DNA from: Mycobacterium sp. IS-1496
GTDB lineage: Bacteria; Actinomycetota; Actinomycetes; Mycobacteriales; Mycobacteriaceae
Assembly (NCBI RefSeq): GCF_001499995.1
Contig: NZ_LQIU01000027.1
Span: 1 to 58,073 of the forward strand
Direction: 5' to 3'
DNA length: 58,073 bases
The notes beneath the pieces were generated by a model. It searched no databases and was not told where the DNA came from. It saw nothing but the letters and a program-made list of their open reading frames with translations. Both the position numbers and the translations under genes were made by a program. Shown here piece after piece: positions 24,028 to 34,357 of this stretch; position 1 is the stretch's first letter; each line of letters starts with the position of its first letter.

Positions 24028-25323
24028 ATGGCGGCGGTGAACAGGGTCTACGCGGCACGACTCGCGGGAATGGTCGTGCTGGGCCCCGACGGCGAGTCGA
24101 TCGGCCGTGTGCGCGACATCGTGATCAGCATCAGCATCGTCCGCCAGCAGCCGCGCGTCCTGGGACTCGTCGTCGAATTGCTCACCCGCCGAAGGATTTT
24201 CGTGCCGATTCTGCGGGTCACTGCGATCGAGCCCAGCGCGGTCACGCTCACCACGGCCAATGTGTCCCTGCGCAAGTTCGTCCAGCGCCCGGGTGAGGTG
24301 CTGGTGGTCGGTCAGGTCCTCGACACCCGGGTGCGTGTGGAGGACCCCGACCTGACCCAGCTCGCCGGAATCGACGTCGTGGTGGTCGATCTCGGCATCG
24401 AGCAGAGCCGGACCCGTGACTGGCTGGTGACCCGCGTCGCGGTGCGCACACAGCGGCGGCTGGGCCGGCGGTCCAACATCCACGTCGTCGAATGGGCGCA
24501 CGTGCACGGCCTGACGCCGTCCGGTCTGGCGATGCCCGATCAGGGGGTGGCCTCACTGCTCGAGCAGTTCGAGGGCCAGCGGCCGGTCGAGGTGGCCGAG
24601 GCCATCCGGGAACTGCCCGCCAAGCGCCGCTACGAGGTGGTCAACGCCCTCGACGACGAGCGCCTCGCCGACGTGCTGCAGGAGCTGCCGGTCGACGACC
24701 AGGCCGACGTGCTGCGTCAGCTCAAGACCGACCGCGCCGCCGACGTGCTCGAGGCGATGGATCCCGACGACGCCGCGGACCTGCTCGGCTCCATGACACC
24801 CGCCGACGCCGAAACGCTGCTGCGCCGCATGGATCCCGAGGACTCCGAGGACGTGCGCCGTCTGCTGAGCCACTCCCCCGATACCGCGGGCGGTCTGATG
24901 ACCTCCGAACCGGTGGTGCTGGCCCCGGACGTCACGGTTGCCGAGGCGCTGGCCCGGGTGCGCGATCCCGACCTGACGCCCGCGCTGGCGTCGCTGGCGT
25001 TCGTCGCGCGCCCGCCCACCGCCACGCCGACCGGCCACTACCTCGGGTGTGTGCACCTGCAGCGGCTGCTGCGGGAGCCGCCCGCCACGCTGGTGAGCGG
25101 GATCCTCGACACCGACCTGCCCAGCCTGAGCCCGCAGGATTCCCTCGGCGCGGTGACGCGGTACTTCGCGGCTTACAATCTCGTCTGCGGTCCGGTCGTC
25201 GACGAGGAGAACCACCTGCTGGGCGCGGTGTCCGTCGACGATGTCCTCGACCACCTGCTGCCGGACGACTGGCGCGAACGGGTCACCGAGCCCGAACTGA
25301 CCCGCACCGAAGGGACGACATGA
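24028..25323 (+). CDS. Soluble MgtE-like protein: PRC-barrel, MgtE N-domain and CBS pair, no channel domain
   Basis: 431 aa (Rv1232c-like). The first ~165 residues hold PRC-barrel-like repeats (VLGPDGESIGRVRDIVISI). An MgtE_N superhelix follows (about 170-285; REL-P repeats such as LQELPVDDQADVLRQLKTD and EAMDPDDAADLLGSM), then a CBS pair (MTSEPVVLAPDVTVAEAL to VDEENHLLGAVSVDDVLDHL). The five-helix Mg2+ channel domain of true MgtE is absent, so it is probably a Mg2+ or nucleotide sensor. Its stop overlaps the next ATG (ATGA), coupling it to a DUF1003 membrane protein that may be its partner. Confidence 0.82.
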   Translation: MAAVNRVYAARLAGMVVLGPDGESIGRVRDIVISISIVRQQPRVLGLVVELLTRRRIFVPILRVTAIEPSAVTLTTANVSLRKFVQRPGEVLVVGQVLDTRVRVEDPDLTQLAGIDVVVVDLGIEQSRTRDWLVTRVAVRTQRRLGRRSNIHVVEWAHVHGLTPSGLAMPDQGVASLLEQFEGQRPVEVAEAIRELPAKRRYEVVNALDDERLADVLQELPVDDQADVLRQLKTDRAADVLEAMDPDDAADLLGSMTPADAETLLRRMDPEDSEDVRRLLSHSPDTAGGLMTSEPVVLAPDVTVAEALARVRDPDLTPALASLAFVARPPTATPTGHYLGCVHLQRLLREPPATLVSGILDTDLPSLSPQDSLGAVTRYFAAYNLVCGPVVDEENHLLGAVSVDDVLDHLLPDDWRERVTEPELTRTEGTT

Positions 25324-25835
25324 GCGACTTGTCGGCGCGCGGACGGCTGGACACCCCGCGTAGCCCGCGTCGCATCTCGTTCACCGTGGACCGGGAGGCG
25401 GTCGGCCAGTTCGGCGAGCGGGTCGCGCGCTTCCTCGGCACGGGCCGTTACCTGGCGGTGCAGACGATCATCGTGATCGTCTGGATCGCGCTCAACCTCT
25501 TCGCCGTCTCCCTGCAGTGGGACCCGTATCCGTTCATCCTGCTCAACCTCGCGTTCTCCACCCAGGCGGCCTACGCCGCGCCGTTGATCCTGCTGGCGCA
25601 GAACCGCCAGGAGAACCGCGACCGGGTTTCGCTGGACGAGGACCGCAGGCGCGCCGCGCAGACCAAGGCCGACACCGAGTACCTGGCCCGCGAACTGGCC
25701 GCGTTGCGGTTGGCCGTCGGTGAGGTCGCCACCCGCGACTACCTGCGGCGTGAGCTGGAAGAACTACGCGACATGGTGGCGACGCTGATCGCCGCGAACG
25801 ACGGTGAGGACCGGCGGGCCAAGCGGACCGGCTGA
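25320..25835 (+). CDS. DUF1003 membrane protein (Rv1231c-like)
   Basis: 171 aa starting in the ATGA overlap with the MgtE-like gene. A 40-residue cytoplasmic start leads to two helices (AVQTIIVIVWIALNLFAV and FILLNLAFSTQAAYAAPLILL), followed by the conserved AQNRQENRDR and a charged coiled-coil-like tail (LARELAALRLAVGEV, LRRELEELRDMVATL). DUF1003 proteins are small membrane proteins of unknown function, often found near Mg2+-transport modules. Coupled translation suggests a complex with the upstream soluble protein. Confidence 0.82.
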   Translation: MSDLSARGRLDTPRSPRRISFTVDREAVGQFGERVARFLGTGRYLAVQTIIVIVWIALNLFAVSLQWDPYPFILLNLAFSTQAAYAAPLILLAQNRQENRDRVSLDEDRRRAAQTKADTEYLARELAALRLAVGEVATRDYLRRELEELRDMVATLIAANDGEDRRAKRTG

Positions 25836-25844
25836 ATCGGTTTT

Positions 25845-25860
25845 GTTGCATTGCTGCAAC
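25845..25860. promoter_or_regulatory. Small dyad upstream of the transglycosylase gene
   Basis: GTTGCA-TTGC-TGCAAC has 6-bp perfect arms. It begins 9 bp after the DUF1003 stop. It could be a weak terminator or an operator for the next gene. Confidence 0.3.
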
Positions 25861-25962
25861 GGACGTGACACGAGGTATGTATGGTGACTTGGTTCACACA
25901 CCTGGGTCGGGCCAGCGCAGACGCTTAGGACGGTTGGAGTGCACATAGGGGGAACAGCCGCG

Positions 25963-27318
25963 GTGACGGCGGCCCGGCGCCGCGCGGTCAAGGCACTACG
26001 CAAGCCCGCCGCCGGAGTGGTCATCATCGCGCCGCTGGTGCTGGCAGGCGCCGTCGGCGCGTCCGCGCCGACATTGCAGCATTCGGTGAGCAACGCCGCG
26101 GTCACGCCGCTGGCGGCCGTCGCGAAAGCTCCGCAGAACCCCCCGGGTCCGTCCGTCGTGGCGGTCAAGAAGGGGCCGAGCGCGTTCCGCATCGCCGCGT
26201 CCACCGTGTCCTCGCCGCCTCCGGCCGTGGTCGTCAACTCCCCGGGCCACATGCGGATCCCCGCCATGGCACTGAGCGCCTACCGCAACGCCGAACGGAT
26301 GATGGCCGCCGCCGCCCCGAACTGCGGGGTGAGCTGGAACCTGCTGGCCGGGATCGGCCGCATCGAATCCGGGCACGCCTCCGGCGGCGCGACGGACTCC
26401 CGCGGCACCGCGGTCAACCCGATCTACGGTCCCGCGCTGGACGGCACCCTGCCCGGCAACGAGGTCATCGAGCTGAGCCGCAACGCCAACCGGGTGACCT
26501 ACGCCAGGGCGATGGGGCCGATGCAGTTCCTGCCCGGCACCTGGGCCCGCTACGCCTCCGACGGTGACGGCGACGGCAAGGCCGACGTGCAGAACCTCTA
26601 CGACTCGACGCTGGCCGCCGCCCGCTACCTGTGCAGCGGCGGGCTGAACCTGCGCGACCCGTCCCAGGTGATGTCGGCGATCCTGCGGTACAACAACTCG
26701 GTCGCCTACGCCCGCAACGTGCTCAGCTGGGCCGGCGGCTATGCGACCGGCGTGGTGCCGGTGGACCTGCCCCCGATCAACGGACCCGTCCCCGCGCTCG
26801 GAGCCTCCCACACCAACGGCGCCGATGGTCTGGGCCCGGGCACCCCGGTCAACGCGATGGGCCTGCCCGCCGACGATCCGCTGGCCCTGGTACCGCTGCT
26901 GACCCGCACCGACGCCAGCCGGATGCCCGGCACCAACGTGCCCGGCTTCGCGCCCGGACAGCGGCTCGGCCCGCTCCCCGGCCCCGCCCCGGAGGCGCCG
27001 GCGACCACCGCCCCGGCGCCCGGCGCGCCCGCGCCCTGGGTGCCGCCGTGGATGGCTCCGCCCCCGGCGCCGCAGCCGAGCTGCGTGGTCTTCTGCCTGG
27101 AGGACAAGCCCGCACCGGCCGCCGCGCCCGCACCCGGACCGGTGCTGCCCGCGGCTCCGGTCCCAGGGCCGGCGCTTCCCGGCCCGCCCGCCGCGCCCGC
27201 CTCGGGTCCGGCCCCGGGTCCCGTCCCGGCGCCCGCCGCCCCTGGACCGGCCGCCGTGCCGGCGGCTCCTCTGCCCGGCCCGGCACCGACCGGTCCGGCC
27301 CCTGGTCCGCTGGCCTGA
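25963..27318 (+). CDS. Secreted or membrane-anchored lytic transglycosylase-like protein with Pro/Ala-rich tail
   Basis: About 451 aa from GTG 25963, 10 nt after AGGGGGA; GTG 25939 is an alternative. An N-terminal hydrophobic segment (GVVIIAPLVLAGAVGAS) is signal peptide or anchor. The central domain is a membrane-bound-transglycosylase type: MMAAAAPNCGVSWNLLAGIG, then catalytic Glu in GRIESGH, AMGPMQFLPGTW, DGDGDGKADVQNLYDS, AARYLCSGG and ILRYNNS. Two Cys could pair. The final ~150 residues are Pro/Ala/Gly repeats that may cross the wall. It would cleave peptidoglycan glycan strands. Rv1230c-like. Confidence 0.8.
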   Translation: MTAARRRAVKALRKPAAGVVIIAPLVLAGAVGASAPTLQHSVSNAAVTPLAAVAKAPQNPPGPSVVAVKKGPSAFRIAASTVSSPPPAVVVNSPGHMRIPAMALSAYRNAERMMAAAAPNCGVSWNLLAGIGRIESGHASGGATDSRGTAVNPIYGPALDGTLPGNEVIELSRNANRVTYARAMGPMQFLPGTWARYASDGDGDGKADVQNLYDSTLAAARYLCSGGLNLRDPSQVMSAILRYNNSVAYARNVLSWAGGYATGVVPVDLPPINGPVPALGASHTNGADGLGPGTPVNAMGLPADDPLALVPLLTRTDASRMPGTNVPGFAPGQRLGPLPGPAPEAPATTAPAPGAPAPWVPPWMAPPPAPQPSCVVFCLEDKPAPAAAPAPGPVLPAAPVPGPALPGPPAAPASGPAPGPVPAPAAPGPAAVPAAPLPGPAPTGPAPGPLA

Positions 27319-27362
27319 CCGGCGGCACCGCCCGCGTGTGGGAACGGCCTGCCGGGTCGGCC

Positions 27363-27368
27363 TAGACT
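27363..27368 (+). promoter_or_regulatory. Putative -10 (TAGACT) of mrp
   Basis: TANNNT hexamer 8 bp before ATG 27377; no clear Shine-Dalgarno. Confidence 0.4.
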
Positions 27369-27376
27369 CGCAGGTG

Positions 27377-28522
27377 ATGTCCCAGAATTCCGATGAGCGC
27401 CAGACGGCGATCCGTGCCGCACTGGCCAAGGTGATCGACCCCGAACTGCGCCGACCGATCACCGAGCTCGGCATGGTCAAGAACGTCACCGTCGATCCCG
27501 GTGACGGCTCGGTCCACGTCGAGGTGTACCTCACCACCGCGGCGTGCCCGAAGCGCGCCGAGATCACCGAACAGGTCCAGCGGGCGGTCGCCGACGTGCC
27601 CGGCACCGGTGCGGTCCGGGTCAGCCTCGACGTGATGAACGACGAGCAGCGCGCCGAACTGCGCAAACAGCTGCGCGGCGACCCCCGCGAGCCGGTGATC
27701 CCGTTCGCCCAGCCCGGTTCGCTCACCCGCGTCTACGCCGTCGCCTCCGGTAAGGGCGGGGTCGGCAAGTCGAGCGTCACGGTCAACCTCGCCGCGGCCA
27801 TGGCGGCCCGCGGCCTGTCCGTGGGGGTGCTCGACGCCGACATCTACGGCCATTCGGTGCCCCGCATGATGGGCACCACCGACCGGCCCACCCAGGTCGA
27901 CTCGATGATCCTGCCGCCCATCGCGCACGAGGTGAAGGTCATCTCGATCGCGATGTTCACCCAGGGCAACACCCCGGTGGTGTGGCGCGGCCCGATGCTG
28001 CACCGGGCGTTACAACAGTTCCTCGCCGACGTGTTCTGGGGCGACCTGGACGTATTGCTGCTCGACCTGCCCCCGGGCACCGGTGACGTGGCGATCTCCG
28101 TGGCCCAGCTGATCCCGGGCGCGGAGATCCTCGTGGTCACCACACCGCAGCTCGCGGCGGCCGAGGTGGCGGAGCGGGCCGGCGCGATCGCCCTGCAGAC
28201 CCGCCAGCGCATCGTCGGCGTCGTCGAGAACATGTCGGGCCTATTGATGCCCGACGGGACGACGATGCAGCTGTTCGGTGAGGGCGGAGGCCGTCAGGTC
28301 GCCGAGCGGCTGACCCGCGCCGTCGGCGCCGACGTACCGCTGCTCGGTCGGGTCCCGCTGGATCCGGCGCTGGTCGCCGCGGGCGACTCGGGCGTGCCGT
28401 TGGTGCTCTCGGCGCCCGACTCACCGGCGGGTAAGGAACTGCGCGGTATCGCCGACGCGCTGTCGGCACGCAAACGCGGGCTGGCCGGCATGTCGCTCGG
28501 CTTGGATCCCGCAGGACGCTGA
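27377..28522 (+). CDS. mrp: Mrp/ApbC-type P-loop ATPase, iron-sulfur carrier family
   Basis: 381 aa from ATG 27377. An N-terminal MIP18/DUF59 domain (KVIDPELRRPITELGMV, VYLTTAACPKRAEI) is joined to a MinD/Mrp ATPase with deviant Walker A GKGGVGKSS at 125-133, DADIYGHSVPRMMG and LLDLPPGTGDV. Family members load Fe-S clusters onto apoproteins. The usual CxxC between the late strands is missing: the segment reads ENMSGLLMPDGTTMQLFG. I believe other actinobacterial Mrp proteins share this, so the cluster-binding mode may differ. Convergent with tatB; only 4 bp separate the stops. Confidence 0.9.
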   Translation: MSQNSDERQTAIRAALAKVIDPELRRPITELGMVKNVTVDPGDGSVHVEVYLTTAACPKRAEITEQVQRAVADVPGTGAVRVSLDVMNDEQRAELRKQLRGDPREPVIPFAQPGSLTRVYAVASGKGGVGKSSVTVNLAAAMAARGLSVGVLDADIYGHSVPRMMGTTDRPTQVDSMILPPIAHEVKVISIAMFTQGNTPVVWRGPMLHRALQQFLADVFWGDLDVLLLDLPPGTGDVAISVAQLIPGAEILVVTTPQLAAAEVAERAGAIALQTRQRIVGVVENMSGLLMPDGTTMQLFGEGGGRQVAERLTRAVGADVPLLGRVPLDPALVAAGDSGVPLVLSAPDSPAGKELRGIADALSARKRGLAGMSLGLDPAGR

Positions 28523-28526
28523 ACCG

Positions 28527-28939
28527 CTACGTGGCGTCGCTGTCGAACGGCGTCGCGGTCGACTCGCCCGGCGGGGTGGCCGCGGCGGGCGGGCTGACCG
28601 GGGTGACCGGCTTCTCCCGACCGGCGGCCGGTGTGCCGTTCTGCTGATCGAACTTCCCGGTGAAGAACGAATCGTCGCCGTCGAGCAGGTGTTTGGTCAG
28701 CGCCGCGCGCGGGGTCATACCGCGCAGCTTCTGCAGTTCGGTGATGGGTTCGCGGAGGTCTTCGAACTCGGGGCCGAAGTCCTGACGCAACTGGGAGGTC
28801 GCACCGCTGACGTAGTCGCGGGCCTGGCGCAGCGCGCTCGAGGTCCAGCGGATCGCTCCGGGCAGCCGTTCGGGTCCCAGGATCACCAGCCCGGCGATCA
28901 CCAGGATCAGCATCTCCCCCCAACCGATGTTCGCGAACA

Positions 28940-28940
<1 letters not shown>
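28527..28940 (-). CDS. tatB: Twin-arginine translocase subunit TatB
   Basis: 137 aa. N-terminal membrane helix [21 protein letters not shown] with the conserved GPERLP turn, an amphipathic helix ([17 protein letters not shown]), [12 protein letters not shown] and a Pro/Thr-rich tail. TatB binds twin-arginine substrates with TatC. The start codon overlaps the htrA stop (TGATG), making it the last gene of sigE-rseA-htrA-tatB, as in M. tuberculosis. Confidence 0.92.
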
Positions 28941-30445
<1,505 letters not shown>

Positions 30446-30453
30446 CTATCGGA

Positions 30454-30474
30454 GCGCCCGGCATGGCCGGGCGC
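30454..30474 (-). promoter_or_regulatory. Strong stem-loop in the rseA-htrA gap
   Basis: GCGCCCGGC pairs with GCCGGGCGC (9 perfect bp) around a 3-nt loop. There is no T-run, so it is more likely a processing or stability element within the operon mRNA, or a leader structure of an htrA transcript, than a terminator. Confidence 0.5.
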
Positions 30475-30500
30475 AGGCGCTGCTCGACTCCTCAGAACTC

Positions 30501-30506
30501 AGCCTA
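30501..30506 (-). promoter_or_regulatory. Putative internal -10 (TAGGCT) for htrA
   Basis: The hexamer fits TANNNT and includes the TAG stop of rseA. A start about 7 bp on would give htrA a ~65-nt leader with the 30454-30474 hairpin. Confidence 0.3.
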
Positions 30507-30902
30507 CCGGCGTCTGCGCCGGTCACGCGTAGGGTCGTCAGCAAACTTCGACTGCTCGGCTTCCTCGACCGGTGAATGCGGCATGTGCTGCGGGATCTGC
30601 GACAGCATTCCGAGCAGCGTGTTCGGTATCGCGATCGGCTGCGAGTCCCGCAACGCTTTGCGGGCCTGGCCCTGCGCGTCGACCTCCGCGGCGCACTGCG
30701 GACACAGCGACAGATGGTTGGCCGCCCGCATGTGCGCGGTCATGCTCAGTTCCCCGTCGACGAAGGCCGCGACGGCCTCGATGGACAGATGCTCCGTGGA
30801 GCCGAACTGGCGGGGTGCGCCCACCGGGGCGTTGCTCTGAGACGCGAACTGAGCGGGGAGCCAGGAGAACGCCCGCCGGAACACATGCCCGGGATCGACC
30901 AT
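30504..30902 (-). CDS. rseA: Anti-sigma-E factor with zinc-associated anti-sigma (ZAS) motif
   Basis: 132 aa from ATG 30902, 7 nt after AGAGGAG. It contains the ZAS signature His63-x3-Cys67-x2-Cys70 (HLSLCPQC) preceded by the helix SIEAVAAFVDGELS. There is no membrane helix, so it is cytoplasmic and redox-sensitive, as for Rv1222, which binds SigE and is released by thiol oxidation or regulated proteolysis. The C-terminus is highly basic (DRRRRR). It follows sigE by 86 bp on the same strand. Confidence 0.9.
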   Translation of the reverse strand: MVDPGHVFRRAFSWLPAQFASQSNAPVGAPRQFGSTEHLSIEAVAAFVDGELSMTAHMRAANHLSLCPQCAAEVDAQGQARKALRDSQPIAIPNTLLGMLSQIPQHMPHSPVEEAEQSKFADDPTRDRRRRR

Positions 30903-30988
30903 CACCTGACTCCTCTCGGTTCGCTCACCGGTCTGTACGTCACCGCTCCCACGAATGTAGCGCGGACCGGTCCGCCAGGACATCGTGA

Positions 30989-31852
<864 letters not shown>

Positions 31853-31937
31853 TCACCTGCGAAAACAGGCCCGATTGGACGTACATCACACGTTGCCGTG
31901 CGGGCGTGTCGCGGGCGCGCGCCTCGTGGCCGCGCTC

Positions 31938-31943
31938 TACAGT
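31938..31943 (+). promoter_or_regulatory. Putative -10 (TACAGT) of the O-methyltransferase gene
   Basis: TANNNT hexamer 6 bp before ATG 31950; the same hexamer as at 463-468. Confidence 0.5.
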
Positions 31944-31949
31944 GCGGGC

Positions 31950-32636
31950 ATGGCCAGCACCGACGACCCGGCGGGTCAGCGACACGACCCCCGGGGTCAA
32001 GAGCGACCCAGCCGCGCCGAAGCGATCGTCGCGCACGCCGAACAGTCCATCTCCGAGGACGCGATCGTCGCGGCGGCCCGCGACCGTGCGGTCGATATCG
32101 GCGCCGGGGCGGTCACGCCCGCGGTGGGGGCTCTGCTGTCCGTGCTCGCACGGCTGACCGAGGCGAAGGCGGTCGTGGAGGTCGGCACCGGCGCGGGCGT
32201 GAGCGGGCTGTGGCTGCTGTCGGGTATGCGCGAGGACGGCGTGCTGACGACCATCGACGTCGAACCCGAGCACCAGCGCATCGCCAAGCAGGCGTTCGCC
32301 GAGGCCGGCATCGGGCCGGGGCGGACGCGACTGATCAGCGGTCGCGCCCAGGACGTGCTGACCCGGCTGGCCGACGAGTCCTACGACCTGGTGTTCATCG
32401 ACGGCGATCCGGTCGATCAGCCGCAGTTCGTGGTCGAGGGGGTGCGGTTGCTGCGCGCCGGCGGGGCGATCGTCGTGCACCGCGCCGCGCTCGGCGGCCG
32501 CGCCGGAGACGCAGGGGCCAACGACGCCGAGGTCAGCGCCGTCCGTGAGGCGGCCCGGCTGATCGCCGAGGACGAACGCCTCACGCCGGTGCTGATCCCG
32601 CTCGGCGACGGGCTGCTCGCCGCCGCCCGCGACTGA
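31950..32636 (+). CDS. O-methyltransferase, class I SAM-dependent family 3 (Rv1220c-like)
   Basis: 228 aa from ATG 31950. SAM-binding motif [17 protein letters not shown], acidic residue at the end of strand 2 ([17 protein letters not shown]), [16 protein letters not shown] with the metal-ligand Asp of catechol-OMT-like enzymes, and a late [15 protein letters not shown]. Many family members have DN at this last site where this one has HR, which could alter Mg2+ dependence. It diverges from sigE, as in M. tuberculosis. Substrate unknown. Confidence 0.83.
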   Translation: MASTDDPAGQRHDPRGQERPSRAEAIVAHAEQSISEDAIVAAARDRAVDIGAGAVTPAVGALLSVLARLTEAKAVVEVGTGAGVSGLWLLSGMREDGVLTTIDVEPEHQRIAKQAFAEAGIGPGRTRLISGRAQDVLTRLADESYDLVFIDGDPVDQPQFVVEGVRLLRAGGAIVVHRAALGGRAGDAGANDAEVSAVREAARLIAEDERLTPVLIPLGDGLLAAARD

Positions 32637-32649
32637 AGCTTTCCCCCTG

Positions 32650-32712
32650 CGCCGAAACGAACAAACGGGCGCAAAAGTGCGAGTAGTCGCCGCCATTTCG
32701 TCGATCTCGGCG
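32650..32712 (-). repeat. 63-bp dispersed intergenic repeat, copy 2
   Basis: The reverse complement aligns without gaps to 12091-12153 (48 of 63 identical by eye; 13-bp blocks at both ends nearly intact). It lies between the methyltransferase stop and the RaaS promoter. Stem arms are less perfect than in copy 1, while the loop core CTACTCG-ACTT is conserved. Confidence 0.65.
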
Positions 32713-32741
32713 CGATGCGTGTCCAGGCCTTGACCCGCGAC

Positions 32742-32775
32742 TGAACGCGCGTTTAGCATATTGAACATGCGTTCA
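32742..32775. promoter_or_regulatory. Two tandem TGAAC-N4-GTT(C/T)A dyads, candidate RaaS operators
   Basis: TGAACGCGCGTTTA (32742-32755) and TGAACATGCGTTCA (32762-32775) are 20 bp centre to centre, two helical turns. A TAGCAT -10 (32754-32759) lies between them and the second spans the ATG at 32767. This geometry fits autorepression by the downstream TetR protein. Confidence 0.6.
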
Positions 32776-33453
32776 GCCGCGGAGGACCGCACCACCCTCG
32801 CCCGCATCCGCGATGCGGCGATCGAGCAGTTCGGCCAGCACGGCTTCCGCGTCGGGGTGCGCACGATCGCCGAATCCGCCGGGGTGAGCGCCGCTCTGGT
32901 GATCCACCACTTCGGCTCCAAGGACGGTCTTCGCAAGGCGTGCGACGACTACGTCACCGAGGAGATCCGCAGTGGGAAGTCGGCGTCGATCCAGAGCAAC
33001 GACCCGGCCACCTGGCTGGCGCAGATGGCCGAGATCGAGTCGTACGCCCCGCTGATGGCCTACCTGGTGCGCAGCATGCAGTCCGGCGGCGACCTCGCGA
33101 AGACGTTGTGGCGGCGCATGATCGACAACGTCGAGCAGTATCTCGACGAGGGGGTCAGGGCGGGCACCGTCAAACCCAGCCACGACCCCAGTGCCCGGGC
33201 CCGCTTCCTGGCGATGGCCAACGGCGGCGGCTTCCTGCTGTACCTGCAGATGCACGACGACCCGACCGACCTGCGCCGGGTCCTGCGCGACTACTCCTCC
33301 GACATGGTCCTGCCCGCGCTCGAGCTCTACACCAACGGGCTGATGGCCGATTCGACGATGTACGACGCCTTCCTCGCACAACGCGACGCCCTTCTCACAC
33401 ACCAAGGAGACGGTGATGACGGTTCAGACGAGCAGGTCCCCGCGACGGCCTGA
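32767..33453 (+). CDS. raaS: TetR-family regulator, RaaS (Rv1219c) homologue
   Basis: 228 aa from ATG 32767, leaderless behind TAGCAT; the TTG at 32761 lies within the operator. N-terminal Tet[44 protein letters not shown]. The ligand domain is all-helical. In M. tuberculosis complex RaaS represses the Rv1218c-Rv1217c efflux operon and affects survival under antimicrobials. Here too it is followed by that ATPase gene, overlapping it by 38 bp. Paired dyads over its promoter suggest control of itself and the pump together. Confidence 0.85.
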   Translation: MRSAAEDRTTLARIRDAAIEQFGQHGFRVGVRTIAESAGVSAALVIHHFGSKDGLRKACDDYVTEEIRSGKSASIQSNDPATWLAQMAEIESYAPLMAYLVRSMQSGGDLAKTLWRRMIDNVEQYLDEGVRAGTVKPSHDPSARARFLAMANGGGFLLYLQMHDDPTDLRRVLRDYSSDMVLPALELYTNGLMADSTMYDAFLAQRDALLTHQGDGDDGSDEQVPATA

Positions 33454-34357
33454 GGGCACCGCCCCACGCGCCGTCGAGATCCGCGGACTGGTCAAGACGT
33501 TCGGCCGCACCCGCGCGCTCGACGGCCTGGACATGAGCGTGTCCCCCGGTGACATAGCCGGATTCCTCGGCCCCAACGGGTCGGGTAAGTCCACCACGAT
33601 CCGCGTCCTGCTCGGGTTGCTGCGCGCGGACGCGGGCGAGGTGCGCCTGCTCGGCGGGGACCCATGGCGCGACGCGGTCGACCTGCACCGCCGCATCGCC
33701 TACGTACCCGGCGATGTCACACTGTGGCCCAACCTCACCGGCCTGCAGGCCATCGACTTCCTCGCCCGGCTGCGCGGCCCCGGCGCGCTCGACACCCGCC
33801 GCCGCGACGAACTGATCGAACGCTTCGAACTCGACCCGCACAAGAAGGCCCGCACCTACTCCAAGGGCAACCGGCAGAAGGTGGCCCTGGTCGCCGCGTT
33901 CAGCACCGGCGCCGACCTCTTCATCCTCGACGAACCGACGTCCGGTCTGGACCCGTTGATGGAGAAGGCTTTTCAGCACTGCGTCCGGGAGGTGGCCCGC
34001 GACGGGGCGGCGGTCCTGCTGTCCAGCCACATCCTCGCCGAGGTCGAGAAGCTCTGCGACACCGTGACGATCATCCGGGCGGGCCGCACCGTGCGCTCGG
34101 GACCACTCGACGAACTGCGCCACCTGATGCGCACCACGGTGACCGCGCGAATCCGCGGCGACGCCGCCGCGTTGCGCGACGCCCCGTTCGTCCACGAGTT
34201 CACGACGGTCGACGGCGGTGCCAGGTTCGCGGTGGACCGCGCGGATCTCGACGCGGCCATGGCCCGGTTGTCCGAGCTGGGGATCACCGAACTCACGGTC
34301 ACCCCCGCATCACTCGAGGACATGTTCCTTCGCGAATACGCGGGGGCCGGGCGATGA
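33416..34357 (+). CDS. ABC exporter ATPase (Rv1218c-like)
   Basis: 313 aa from ATG 33416, with AAGGAGA 5 nt upstream; the GTG three bases earlier is less well spaced. DrrA/CcmA-type ATPase: Walker [19 protein letters not shown] as the signature region, Walker [16 protein letters not shown] and H-loop [13 protein letters not shown]. The C-terminal ~80 residues form the DUF4162-like domain ending [18 protein letters not shown]. It pairs with the next gene (ATGA overlap) as a multidrug efflux pump under RaaS. Confidence 0.9.
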   Translation: MTVQTSRSPRRPEGTAPRAVEIRGLVKTFGRTRALDGLDMSVSPGDIAGFLGPNGSGKSTTIRVLLGLLRADAGEVRLLGGDPWRDAVDLHRRIAYVPGDVTLWPNLTGLQAIDFLARLRGPGALDTRRRDELIERFELDPHKKARTYSKGNRQKVALVAAFSTGADLFILDEPTSGLDPLMEKAFQHCVREVARDGAAVLLSSHILAEVEKLCDTVTIIRAGRTVRSGPLDELRHLMRTTVTARIRGDAAALRDAPFVHEFTTVDGGARFAVDRADLDAAMARLSELGITELTVTPASLEDMFLREYAGAGR

